A stretch of DNA of 12,532 nucleotides from an uncultured Lachnospiraceae bacterium (lineage in GTDB: Bacteria; Bacillota_A; Clostridia; Lachnospirales; Lachnospiraceae): assembly GCA_947175285.1 (NCBI GenBank), contig CAMWMM010000089.1:1-12532 (forward strand). The letters are read 5' to 3'. Within the stretch, counting starts at the first letter, position 1, and each line of letters opens with the position of its first letter. The notes under the pieces were generated by a model. That model searched no databases. It was given only the letters and a program-made list of their open reading frames with translations, and was not told the origin of the DNA. Of the stretch, positions 6,919 through 12,532 are shown in pieces. Made by a program: the position numbers and the translations under genes.

Positions 6919-6947
6919 TTGTCCGCCCTGCTATTCCATCGTATACT
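6919..6947 (+). promoter_or_regulatory. Promoter of the ABC/LytTR/DUF3021 operon
   Basis: TTGTCC (6919-6924) and TATACT (6942-6947) are 17 bp apart, about 40 bp before the ATPase start codon. Element B abuts it on the upstream side. Confidence 0.5.
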
Positions 6948-6987
6948 TACCTCGTTATCAAGATAAAAAAAGAAAGGATAAAAATAT

Positions 6988-7920
6988 ATGGAAGAAATCA
7001 TAACAGTAAATGGCTTAAAAAAGTATTTCCACGAGGTAAAAGCCGTAGACGATATCAGTTTTCACGTTGAGCCGGGCGAAACATTCGGCTTTCTCGGTAT
7101 CAACGGCGCGGGCAAATCCACAACCATCAATATGCTGTGTACCTTATTTCCGGTAACGGCGGGAGAAGTTTCGGTCTGTGGATATCAGCTTGGAAAAGAC
7201 GATGAAAAAATCCGCCGCAATATCGGCGTTGTATGGCAGAACAACTGCCTGGACGAGCGGCTGAGCGTCAAAGAAAATCTGTATGTAAGGGGTTCTTTAT
7301 ACGGACTTGACGGAAACGCCCTGAAAAACCGGATTGAGGAAATAGGAAAAAAGCTGCAATTAAAGGATATTTATCAAACACGGTATGAAAAATTGTCCGG
7401 CGGGCAAAAAAGGCGGTGTGAAATTGCCGCAGCGCTTATTAATACGCCCAAGATTCTGTTTTTAGACGAACCGACCACAGGACTTGACCCTGCTACCAGA
7501 AAACTGGTATGGGAAAGTATGGATACCCTGCAAAAAGAGGATGGTACAACGATTTTTCTGACAACTCACTATATGGAAGAAGCCGCATGCGCAAGGCATA
7601 TCGCCATAATCGACAGCGGCAAAATAAAAGAATACGGAACGCCTTTCGAGTTAAAGGAAAGATACGCCAAAGATAAACTGCATCTGATACCGAAGCCGGA
7701 AAAACAGGACGAGCTAATGCAGTTACTAAAGCAGATGTCTTATCAGGAAGATGATATAGTAAATGCAAATGACAGGATTGTCATTTCGGTAAAAGACAGT
7801 ATGTTTGCATTGGAGATTCTGCAAAAAGTGCAAAACTGTCTGTCAGGTTTTGAAATGCTGCAGGGCACTATGGATGATGTTTTCCTAAACGTTACGGGAA
7901 AAGCATTAAAAAATGGGTGA
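6988..7920 (+). CDS. ABC transporter ATP-binding protein
   Basis: A 310-aa ATPase with all ABC signatures: Walker A GINGAGKST (37-45), Q-loop Gln84, signature LSGGQ (136-140), Walker B ILFLDEP with catalytic Glu161, D-loop GLD and H-loop His194. The C-terminal 90 residues are an accessory domain, common in DrrA/CcmA-like ATPases that pair with ABC-2 permeases for drug, lipid or bacteriocin export. ATG 6988 follows GAAAGGA at good spacing. It is the first gene of the operon; the permease begins 18 bp downstream. Exported substrate unknown. Confidence 0.93.
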   Translation: MEEIITVNGLKKYFHEVKAVDDISFHVEPGETFGFLGINGAGKSTTINMLCTLFPVTAGEVSVCGYQLGKDDEKIRRNIGVVWQNNCLDERLSVKENLYVRGSLYGLDGNALKNRIEEIGKKLQLKDIYQTRYEKLSGGQKRRCEIAAALINTPKILFLDEPTTGLDPATRKLVWESMDTLQKEDGTTIFLTTHYMEEAACARHIAIIDSGKIKEYGTPFELKERYAKDKLHLIPKPEKQDELMQLLKQMSYQEDDIVNANDRIVISVKDSMFALEILQKVQNCLSGFEMLQGTMDDVFLNVTGKALKNG

Positions 7921-7938
7921 AAAGGAGATTGTAAAAAA

Positions 7939-8850
7939 ATGCGTGAAATATATTACTTAGTAAAAAGAAATGCTCTCATTTATTTAAGGGATAGGGCGGC
8001 TGTGTTTTTTTCCATGCTGTCTATGTTCATTGTGCTTGGATTAATGGCAATTTTCTTAGGAAAGATGAACAGCGATGATTTGGTAGCGATACTGGCAAGA
8101 TTCGGGGAACGGGATACTGCTGCCGATGAACAAAATGCTTCTTATTTAATACAACTTTGGACAATGGCTGGTATTTTGGTGGTAAATTCTGTTACAATAA
8201 CATTAACGGTATTAGGCGCAATGGTACGTGATGAGACGAGACACAGAATAGTCGCATTTTATGTCAGTCCCGTCAAACGCATCAAACTTTCTTTAGGCTA
8301 TATCCTGACCGCATGGCTTGTCGGCACATTCATGTGTTTCATCACGCTTGCCGTTGGGGAAATTTATTTCGTGATACAGGGGCATTCCCTGTTAGAGGCA
8401 TCCGCCCTGTTTAAACTAACCGGCATGATTACCCTGAATGCCTTTACATTTTCGGCTCTGGGGTATCTGATGGCGCTGTTTATCCACAGTGACAGTGCAT
8501 GGAGCGGCATGCTGACGATTATCGGCACACTTGTCGGATTTATAGGCGGTATTTATCTGCCGCTTGGCACACTGAGCGAAACTTTGCAGAAAGTGTTAAA
8601 ATGCCTGCCGGTTTTACACGGAGCCGCTATGATGCGACGGATATGTACGGATGCCGCAGTCGCAGAAACATTCGCCGGTCTGCCGGACATTGCCGGAGAC
8701 TCTTTCCGGGAACAGATGGGAGTTACCCTGTTCTGGAATGATACGGAAATTTCAATCCCGATGCAGGCTGCCGTTTTACTTGCCTATGCTGTTATCGCTA
8801 TCCTGATAGCTGCCATATTAAATAAAAACCGTAAATTGAAAGACCGCTAA
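7939..8850 (+). CDS. ABC-2 type transporter permease
   Basis: A 303-aa integral membrane protein with about six TM segments (roughly residues 20-40, 70-95, 120-145, 160-182, 190-208, 276-294). The cytoplasmic amphipathic RDETRHRIVAFYVSP loop (97-111) and the GGIYLPLGTLSETLQKVLKCLP stretch before an extracellular loop are typical ABC-2/DrrB-like permease features. It partners the ATPase directly upstream to form an exporter half; two copies would make the membrane channel. AAAGGAG lies 11 bp before the ATG. Followed after 12 bp by the LytTR gene. Confidence 0.9.
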   Translation: MREIYYLVKRNALIYLRDRAAVFFSMLSMFIVLGLMAIFLGKMNSDDLVAILARFGERDTAADEQNASYLIQLWTMAGILVVNSVTITLTVLGAMVRDETRHRIVAFYVSPVKRIKLSLGYILTAWLVGTFMCFITLAVGEIYFVIQGHSLLEASALFKLTGMITLNAFTFSALGYLMALFIHSDSAWSGMLTIIGTLVGFIGGIYLPLGTLSETLQKVLKCLPVLHGAAMMRRICTDAAVAETFAGLPDIAGDSFREQMGVTLFWNDTEISIPMQAAVLLAYAVIAILIAAILNKNRKLKDR

Positions 8851-8862
8851 AAAAGGAGCGCC

Positions 8863-9300
8863 ATGAAAATTACGATTCAGGACTGCCCTGCCGGAGAGGA
8901 AGAGGAAATCATCATCCGCTGTCGGCAGGTAGACGAACAGTTACTAAAAACAATTTATTCCTTAAAAGCATACCATGATAAAATCACGGTCTGCAAAGGC
9001 GAAAAAATATTTCAGGTTCCGCCATCGGAAATCTATTATTTCGATGCGGTGGACAATCGTGTCTACGCCTATACGCAAAAGGATGTTTACGAAACGAAAC
9101 TGAAATTATATGAACTGGAAGAACGGTTAACGCATACGGACTTTTTCCGCGCATCCAAGTCAACCATCATTAACCTTGCCAAAGTCAAAAACTTCAGTCC
9201 AAGCTTTAACGGCAAATTTGAGGTGTGCCTGAAGAACGAAGAAAAGCTGATGGTTTCCAGACAATATGTACCGCATTTGAAAGAAAAACTGGGATTATAG
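8863..9300 (+). CDS. LytTR family DNA-binding transcriptional regulator
   Basis: A 145-aa protein. About 45 N-terminal residues without a receiver domain precede a LytTR DNA-binding domain (about 48-143). The latter shows EIYYFDAVDNRVYAYT, FFRASKSTIINLAKV and KLMVSRQYVPHLKEKL, the classical LytTR signature with the K-S-x-I-x-N core. Lacking a response-regulator domain, it belongs to the stand-alone type usually paired with a small membrane protein that restrains it. The next gene is exactly such a DUF3021 protein. AAAAGGAG precedes ATG 8863. Probable targets are the tandem half-sites at 6872-6911 and 5352-5392 (inference from repeat spacing and location). Confidence 0.92.
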   Translation: MKITIQDCPAGEEEEIIIRCRQVDEQLLKTIYSLKAYHDKITVCKGEKIFQVPPSEIYYFDAVDNRVYAYTQKDVYETKLKLYELEERLTHTDFFRASKSTIINLAKVKNFSPSFNGKFEVCLKNEEKLMVSRQYVPHLKEKLGL

Positions 9301-9314
9301 GAGGTGTATGGATT

Positions 9315-9758
9315 TTGAGAAAAAGACTAATGTTTTTATGGAATATGTTCTGTATTATAACTACCTGCAGCCTGACCGCGACAGCGCTTTTTACAACAGT
9401 TTTGTTTCCGACAGACTTAGTATCGCCAAATGTCTTATGGCAGGTTCTACTCGTGTCACTTCTATGTACGGCATCCACACTGCTTTACCCTTGGGAGCAT
9501 AAGATGAAAAAAACAGAACTTCTCATACGGATTGCCATACATTATATCCTGATTAATGCCATCGTACTGGGATTCGGCAGCCAGTTTAATTGGTATCACC
9601 CTACTCACTTAAGGAGCATTCTTTCCATGCTGATTGCGATTGCCGTTATCTTTGCTGCCGTATCAGTTATTTCCTGGAGTCTCTCCGCAAAAGATGCGAA
9701 AAAGATGAATGAGCGTCTGGAACAATATCGGGAAAGTCTGCATAGCAAAGACCTTTAA
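9315..9758 (+). CDS. DUF3021 family membrane protein, LytTR partner
   Basis: A 147-aa protein with four TM segments (about residues 5-30, 40-60, 68-92 and 99-122) and a charged C-terminal tail. Size, topology and position directly after a LytTR gene fit DUF3021, whose members act as membrane-bound inhibitors or sensors for LytTR regulators. I chose TTG 9315: GGAGG (9300-9304, overlapping the LytTR stop) lies 10 bp before it, and the product then begins MRKRLMFLWNMF, the usual short basic start before TM1. The ATG at 9309 is out of frame, and the frame open from 9225 would overlap LytTR by 76 bp. It ends the operon; its stop codon abuts the terminator hairpins. Confidence 0.82.
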   Translation: MRKRLMFLWNMFCIITTCSLTATALFTTVLFPTDLVSPNVLWQVLLVSLLCTASTLLYPWEHKMKKTELLIRIAIHYILINAIVLGFGSQFNWYHPTHLRSILSMLIAIAVIFAAVSVISWSLSAKDAKKMNERLEQYRESLHSKDL

Positions 9759-9784
9759 AAAATCGAGTGCCAGCGCACTCGATT
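9757..9784 (-). terminator. Intrinsic terminator of the PadR-PspC operon
   Basis: Inverted arms AATCGAGTGC (9761-9770) and GCACTCGATT (9775-9784) form a perfect 10-bp stem with a 4-nt loop. On the minus strand the stem runs straight into six T residues (9762-9757), the normal intrinsic terminator. The U-tract overlaps the stop codon of the DUF3021 gene on the other strand. Confidence 0.75.
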
Positions 9785-9786
9785 CT

Positions 9787-9814
9787 GAGAATGCGGCAAA
9801 CTCGCCGCATTCTC
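9787..9814. terminator. Second perfect hairpin at the convergent junction
   Basis: GAGAATGCGGC (9787-9797) and GCCGCATTCTC (9804-9814) form a perfect 11-bp GC-rich stem with a 6-nt loop. On the plus strand no T-tract follows (ATTGAAATG), so it may help end the rightward operon or protect its 3' end rather than be a standard terminator. Confidence 0.5.
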
Positions 9815-9845
9815 ATTGAAATGATTATCGCTGTGGCATAATTTC

Positions 9846-10043
9846 TTATAAGGGTTCCGGTATCACAAGCGCTGCAATCAGATAAACAACCAGTCCGGTT
9901 CCGCAGCTTGTTAATGAACAGAATATCCATATAATTCTGATGATAGTCGGGTCGATATTGATATATTCTCCTATGCCTCCGCATACGCCGCATATCGACC
10001 TATTGGTAGTGGAACGTGTTAATTTTCTGTAATCATTTCCCAT
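9846..10043 (-). CDS. PspC domain membrane protein
   Basis: A 65-aa protein that is almost entirely a PspC domain: basic KLTRSTTNRSICGVCGGIGEYINIDPTIIRIIWIF, then one TM segment to the C-terminus. The CGVCGGIGEY and DPTIIRIIW patterns are diagnostic. PspC proteins sit in the membrane and take part in phage-shock or envelope-stress responses. ATG 10043 has AAAGGAG close upstream. It follows the DUF4097 gene by 44 bp on the same strand and precedes the operon terminator, so it is probably the last cistron. Confidence 0.9.
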   Translation of the reverse strand: MGNDYRKLTRSTTNRSICGVCGGIGEYINIDPTIIRIIWIFCSLTSCGTGLVVYLIAALVIPEPL

Positions 10044-10057
10044 AATAGCTCCTTTCC

Positions 10058-10072
10058 GTCTGCTTCGCAGAC
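10058..10072. repeat. Short hairpin between DUF4097 and PspC genes
   Basis: GTCTGC and GCAGAC form a perfect 6-bp stem with a 3-nt loop just upstream of the pspC ribosome binding site. No T-tract follows, so it is not a terminator. It could be an mRNA processing or stability element. Confidence 0.4.
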
Positions 10073-10087
10073 ACTTACCTGTAGTTG

Positions 10088-11050
10088 TTATTTTACAAAA
10101 TCAATCTCAATGTTTCCCATTGCGCATTCTACATCAATTTTCCTGCTGCTGCCGTTATTTATGTTCCTTTCTCCGATGATTCCGGTGTACTTATTATCGC
10201 CAATCCTGATATTTCCCATGGCAGATTCCACCTGATAATTATAATCGGTAACATCGCCGGCCAGCGTCAGATTCACATTTCCTGCACCGCATTCCAACTC
10301 TAAATTCATTACTGTCATATCGTCTACAACGATTTTTCCTGCACCGACTTCCAGAGAAACTTCTCCTGCATCAATATTGTCTATCTCTGCGTTACCTGCT
10401 CCGACACTGATATCCACCTCATCACTTAAAAGTCCCTCTATGTTAAAGTTTCCGGCTCCTATCTCCATGTCAATCTCATTCGCTGTCAACACGATGCTCT
10501 CCATGTTCCCTGCACCCATTTCTATGTCTATCGTATTCAGGTTCATACCCTCAGGCAGATACAGGCAGATGTTACTGTTTTTCGCAATATCATTCCAGTT
10601 ATTCACCGTATTCCCGTAGTAAAGCTTAAATACGCCGTTTTTCAGTGCATACTTGACTGTCTTTACATTAGAGTTATTGGCAATCCAGATATACTCATCT
10701 TCCGATTCTTCGATAATAAGGTTATTACCTCCAAGTTCAATATCAATATCCGTAATCTCTAAAGCTGAATAATCTGTTTTTACCTTATCACCCACTTCCA
10801 CGAGACTCGGTGTTCCTGCTGACTCAGGCCACCAGTCATCATCGAAATCATCATCCCAAAAGCCAAACCAGTTGCCGTTATATCCCCATCTAATACCGTT
10901 CCATCCGATACTGAAAAACCTTTCCCGGCTTATGTTCAGATTATCCAACTGTCTGAAACCGCCCATGTAACCGCAGATTCCCCAGAACGCGCAGCCAAAT
11001 ACAAACAGTATCAACGCCGTAATCAAGCACCCTTTTGTAAATTTTTTCAT
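10088..11050 (-). CDS. DUF4097 (Toastrack-type) beta-repeat protein with N-terminal TM anchor
   Basis: A 320-aa protein. An N-terminal hydrophobic segment (about residues 9-30) is an anchor or signal. Next comes an unusual Trp/Asp-rich stretch (50-75, with DDDFDDDWWPES), then a beta-repeat domain (about 95-320). The repeats carry GAGN-type turns at 179, 198, 217, 236 (GAGK) and 255, an exact 19-residue period, followed by AMGN at 277 and 310. This is the DUF4097 single-stranded beta-solenoid pattern. Such proteins are found with PspC, LiaI/LiaF-like and HAAS proteins in envelope-stress systems, probably exposed outside the membrane. Its ATG overlaps the stop codon of the HAAS gene by 4 bp (ATGA). 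Confidence 0.88.
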   Translation of the reverse strand: MKKFTKGCLITALILFVFGCAFWGICGYMGGFRQLDNLNISRERFFSIGWNGIRWGYNGNWFGFWDDDFDDDWWPESAGTPSLVEVGDKVKTDYSALEITDIDIELGGNNLIIEESEDEYIWIANNSNVKTVKYALKNGVFKLYYGNTVNNWNDIAKNSNICLYLPEGMNLNTIDIEMGAGNMESIVLTANEIDMEIGAGNFNIEGLLSDEVDISVGAGNAEIDNIDAGEVSLEVGAGKIVVDDMTVMNLELECGAGNVNLTLAGDVTDYNYQVESAMGNIRIGDNKYTGIIGERNINNGSSRKIDVECAMGNIEIDFVK

Positions 11051-11883
11051 GCTGCCACACCCCCTTTATTTCCTCTATTAGGAAAAATACTCTGAAATAT
11101 TTTTACAATACCTCTGATAACTGCCGGTATTAATGCAGCGCAAATCATAACCACTAACCAGAAGAAAACCAGACCGATTGCGATACAGACCATCGCCGCG
11201 CCTATCACACAAAGCCCTCCAAGCGGTGCACCGAAAAGAAGCGTAACTCCATAGACAAACAGGCAGACTCCTGCAATCAGCAGAGCAACTCCTACAGCGC
11301 CAACCCCTACAACAATGCCGAACAGCGCGCCCAGAATACCGATAATAATCCCTAAAGCGCCTCCTCCGATACCAAGTAAGAACGGAGATGCCAAGATACA
11401 AAGCAACACAATCAAGGCTATCGTACCACCTGACATCGGCTGTTTCTCCTGCTTTTTCCCGGACTGTGCCTGATTTGTATAAGAGTTATTTGACTGCCAT
11501 TGCTGCTGCGTAGACTGCTGCCCGTTATACTGTTGTTGACCAAATGGGTCATTCTGTGTAAACTGAGCGCCTTGGGTATTTTGCGCCTGTTCATTTCCTT
11601 CATTAAGCTGATTCGGATTTAATATCTCGTTACTCTGTCTCTGTTCATATCCTGAAAAGCCTTTCTCTGTAAATTCTCCCGTATTTCCGCCGTCAAACAG
11701 TCCTGCTTTAATGGTTTTTGCAAGTTCTTCAGGCGTACCGAGAGATGCAATCACACTCTGTTCATTTTCAGCTCCCGCATCATCAAAATAGTCATTATAA
11801 TATTGTATTGCCTCTTCTCTTTCCGCCGGCGACACATCCGCCAATAATTCCGCCAGCCTCCTCATAAACTCTGCTCTGCTCAT
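11047..11883 (-). CDS. HAAS (DUF1700) signalling protein with multi-TM C-terminus
   Basis: A 278-aa protein. Residues 1-65 form the HAAS/DUF1700 domain (MSRAEFMRRLAELLADV, then EAIQYYNDYFDDAGAEN and SLGTPEELAKTI), a helical cytoplasmic module found next to PadR-type regulators. Residues 84-146 are a Gln/Asn-rich low-complexity linker. Residues 152-255 form about three to four Gly-rich TM segments, followed by a short basic tail. The protein probably passes a membrane signal to the PadR regulator. ATGA overlaps link it to both the upstream PadR gene and the downstream DUF4097 gene, so translation is coupled. The Gln/Asn linker is longer than I would expect for the family. Confidence 0.88.
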   Translation of the reverse strand: MSRAEFMRRLAELLADVSPAEREEAIQYYNDYFDDAGAENEQSVIASLGTPEELAKTIKAGLFDGGNTGEFTEKGFSGYEQRQSNEILNPNQLNEGNEQAQNTQGAQFTQNDPFGQQQYNGQQSTQQQWQSNNSYTNQAQSGKKQEKQPMSGGTIALIVLLCILASPFLLGIGGGALGIIIGILGALFGIVVGVGAVGVALLIAGVCLFVYGVTLLFGAPLGGLCVIGAAMVCIAIGLVFFWLVVMICAALIPAVIRGIVKIFQSIFPNRGNKGGVAA

Positions 11884-12203
11884 TTTTTCAATCCTCCCTC
11901 AAAAATACTGTTCAACTTCGCAGAATACCGGTACCATTCACTGATATATAAATTAAGCTGTGCGCGTCCCTTTTCCGTCACCTTATAGTATCGCCTGTTC
12001 CTGCCCGCACATTCCATATCGTATACTTCGAGACACTCGTCTTTCTGAAGCCTGCGAAGCACCGGATACAACGTTGACTCGGAAATTTCGATGACCTCCC
12101 GCACTTCCTGCGTAATCTTATATCCATAAGTACCCTCTAGTTCACTTGACACAACAGCAAGGACTATAGCATCCAACAAAGCTGCGCCTGTGTTAAAAAC
12201 CAT
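11880..12203 (-). CDS. PadR family transcriptional regulator
   Basis: A 107-aa winged-helix protein: GAALLDAIVLAVV helix, GYKITQEVRE, then SESTLYPVLRRLQKDECLE (recognition helix) and RNRRYYKVTEKGRAQL (wing), followed by a C-terminal dimerisation helix. I chose ATG 12203 because a perfect AGGAGG lies 7 bp upstream; the frame also opens at 12245, but without a comparable site. It heads the operon with HAAS, DUF4097 and PspC. PadR proteins of this short class usually repress their own operon; AT-rich repeats overlapping the promoter at 12349-12409 are candidate binding sites. Confidence 0.93.
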   Translation of the reverse strand: MVFNTGAALLDAIVLAVVSSELEGTYGYKITQEVREVIEISESTLYPVLRRLQKDECLEVYDMECAGRNRRYYKVTEKGRAQLNLYISEWYRYSAKLNSIFEGGLKK

Positions 12204-12348
12204 GCGATATCCTCCTCTCCCTCTTCTTACATATTTCATAATCAACCCCGCCTGTCATATTTCCTGCCTTTTCCACCTTTTTCTAATACTCCCATTTGCT
12301 GCAATACGCTTCAACCATATTATAGTTTTGTATATTATTATTGAAAAA

Positions 12349-12409
12349 TATAATATTATATACCGTATAATATTGTTGTTACTGATACTATACGACATAT
12401 AATATTGTT
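12349..12409. repeat. TATAATATT repeats across the PadR promoter
   Basis: TATAATATTGTT occurs at 12366-12377 and 12398-12409, 32 bp apart, and a third TATAATATT at 12349 forms part of a perfect 14-bp palindrome (12348-12361). One copy lies in the -35/-10 spacer and the others downstream of the -10, the right places for a repressor. AT-rich context makes some repetition likely by chance, but a 12-bp exact direct repeat is longer than expected. Confidence 0.45.
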
Positions 12410-12415
12410 TGTCAA
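12387..12415 (-). promoter_or_regulatory. Promoter of the PadR-HAAS-DUF4097-PspC operon
   Basis: On the minus strand, a perfect TTGACA (12410-12415) and TATAGT (12387-12392) are 17 bp apart. The predicted start near 12380 leaves an untranslated leader of about 175 nt before ATG 12203, in which I see no known riboswitch or ORF with a ribosome binding site. Confidence 0.7.
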
Positions 12416-12470
12416 TAGATATTATATAAAAATTTATATATTCTAATTTATATTTTCAATAAAATTTATC

Positions 12471-12499
12471 TTGTAACGAAAAACAGAATGTGCTAAAAT
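12471..12499 (+). promoter_or_regulatory. Rightward promoter at the window edge
   Basis: TTGTAA (12471-12476) and TAAAAT (12494-12499) are 17 bp apart, with TG one base before the -10. It would drive a gene starting beyond the window, divergent from the PadR operon. The AT-rich setting lowers confidence. Confidence 0.4.
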
Positions 12500-12532
12500 C
12501 GTATCAAGCAAAGAACAATTCTAAGATTCTTA

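Noticed and set aside
6398..7003. A 201-codon open frame on the plus strand
   Set aside because: It runs antisense to aspS, has a composition typical of a shadow frame (Ser/Thr/Phe-rich), and lacks a convincing ribosome binding site.
9308..9502. Short frame starting near the ATG at 9309
   Set aside because: It shares the ribosome binding site of the DUF3021 gene but encodes no hydrophobic protein; the TTG frame at 9315 encodes the four-TM product.
10074..10079. CTTACC hexamer upstream of pspC as another LytTR half-site
   Set aside because: A single 6-bp match with no partner at 21 bp and no TGCA-type flank.

Overview
The window looks like chromosomal DNA of a low-to-moderate G+C Gram-positive anaerobe, most plausibly a clostridial (Lachnospiraceae-like) bacterium. 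This rests on strong AGGAGG-type ribosome binding sites, an archaeal-type aspartyl-tRNA synthetase, an ABC/LytTR/DUF3021 operon, and a PadR-HAAS-DUF4097-PspC envelope operon. No rRNA, tRNA, CRISPR array, transposase or phage gene is visible, so it reads as ordinary chromosome with several small regulatory modules.

Layout. (1) 57-1649 (-) encodes a GT-C membrane glycosyltransferase, divergent from a small XRE-type regulator at 1884-2222 (+). Their 234-bp intergenic region carries both core promoters, each overlapped by GTATT/AATAC inverted repeats. (2) A leftward gene string runs from 5270 to 2191: a membrane HD-GYP protein, a 139-aa helical protein of unknown function, a cytosolic GH43-like glycosidase, and a small two-TM membrane protein whose reading frame is broken. 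(3) 5431-6765 (-) encodes an archaeal-type AspRS, probably an aspartate--tRNA(Asp/Asn) ligase. (4) 6988-9758 (+) is a four-gene operon: ABC ATPase, ABC-2 permease, LytTR DNA-binding protein and DUF3021 membrane protein. (5) Two tandem perfect hairpins lie at the convergent junction 9759-9814. (6) 12203-9846 (-) is a PadR / HAAS (DUF1700) / DUF4097 / PspC operon. The first three genes are joined by ATGA overlaps, and transcription probably starts at a near-consensus promoter near 12390. (7) The last 120 bp are AT-rich and hold a rightward promoter-like sequence aimed out of the window.

The most interesting signal is regulatory. A roughly 40-bp element, made of two 11-bp direct repeats (TGCATCTTACC-like) exactly 21 bp apart, occurs twice. 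One copy lies between the divergent promoters of aspS and the ABC/LytTR/DUF3021 operon. The other lies upstream of the HD-GYP promoter. Tandem half-sites two helical turns apart are the usual geometry of LytTR-regulator targets, so I infer that the LytTR protein encoded here may control its own operon and possibly aspS and the HD-GYP gene string. Functions are inferred from motifs read by eye; no database search was run.
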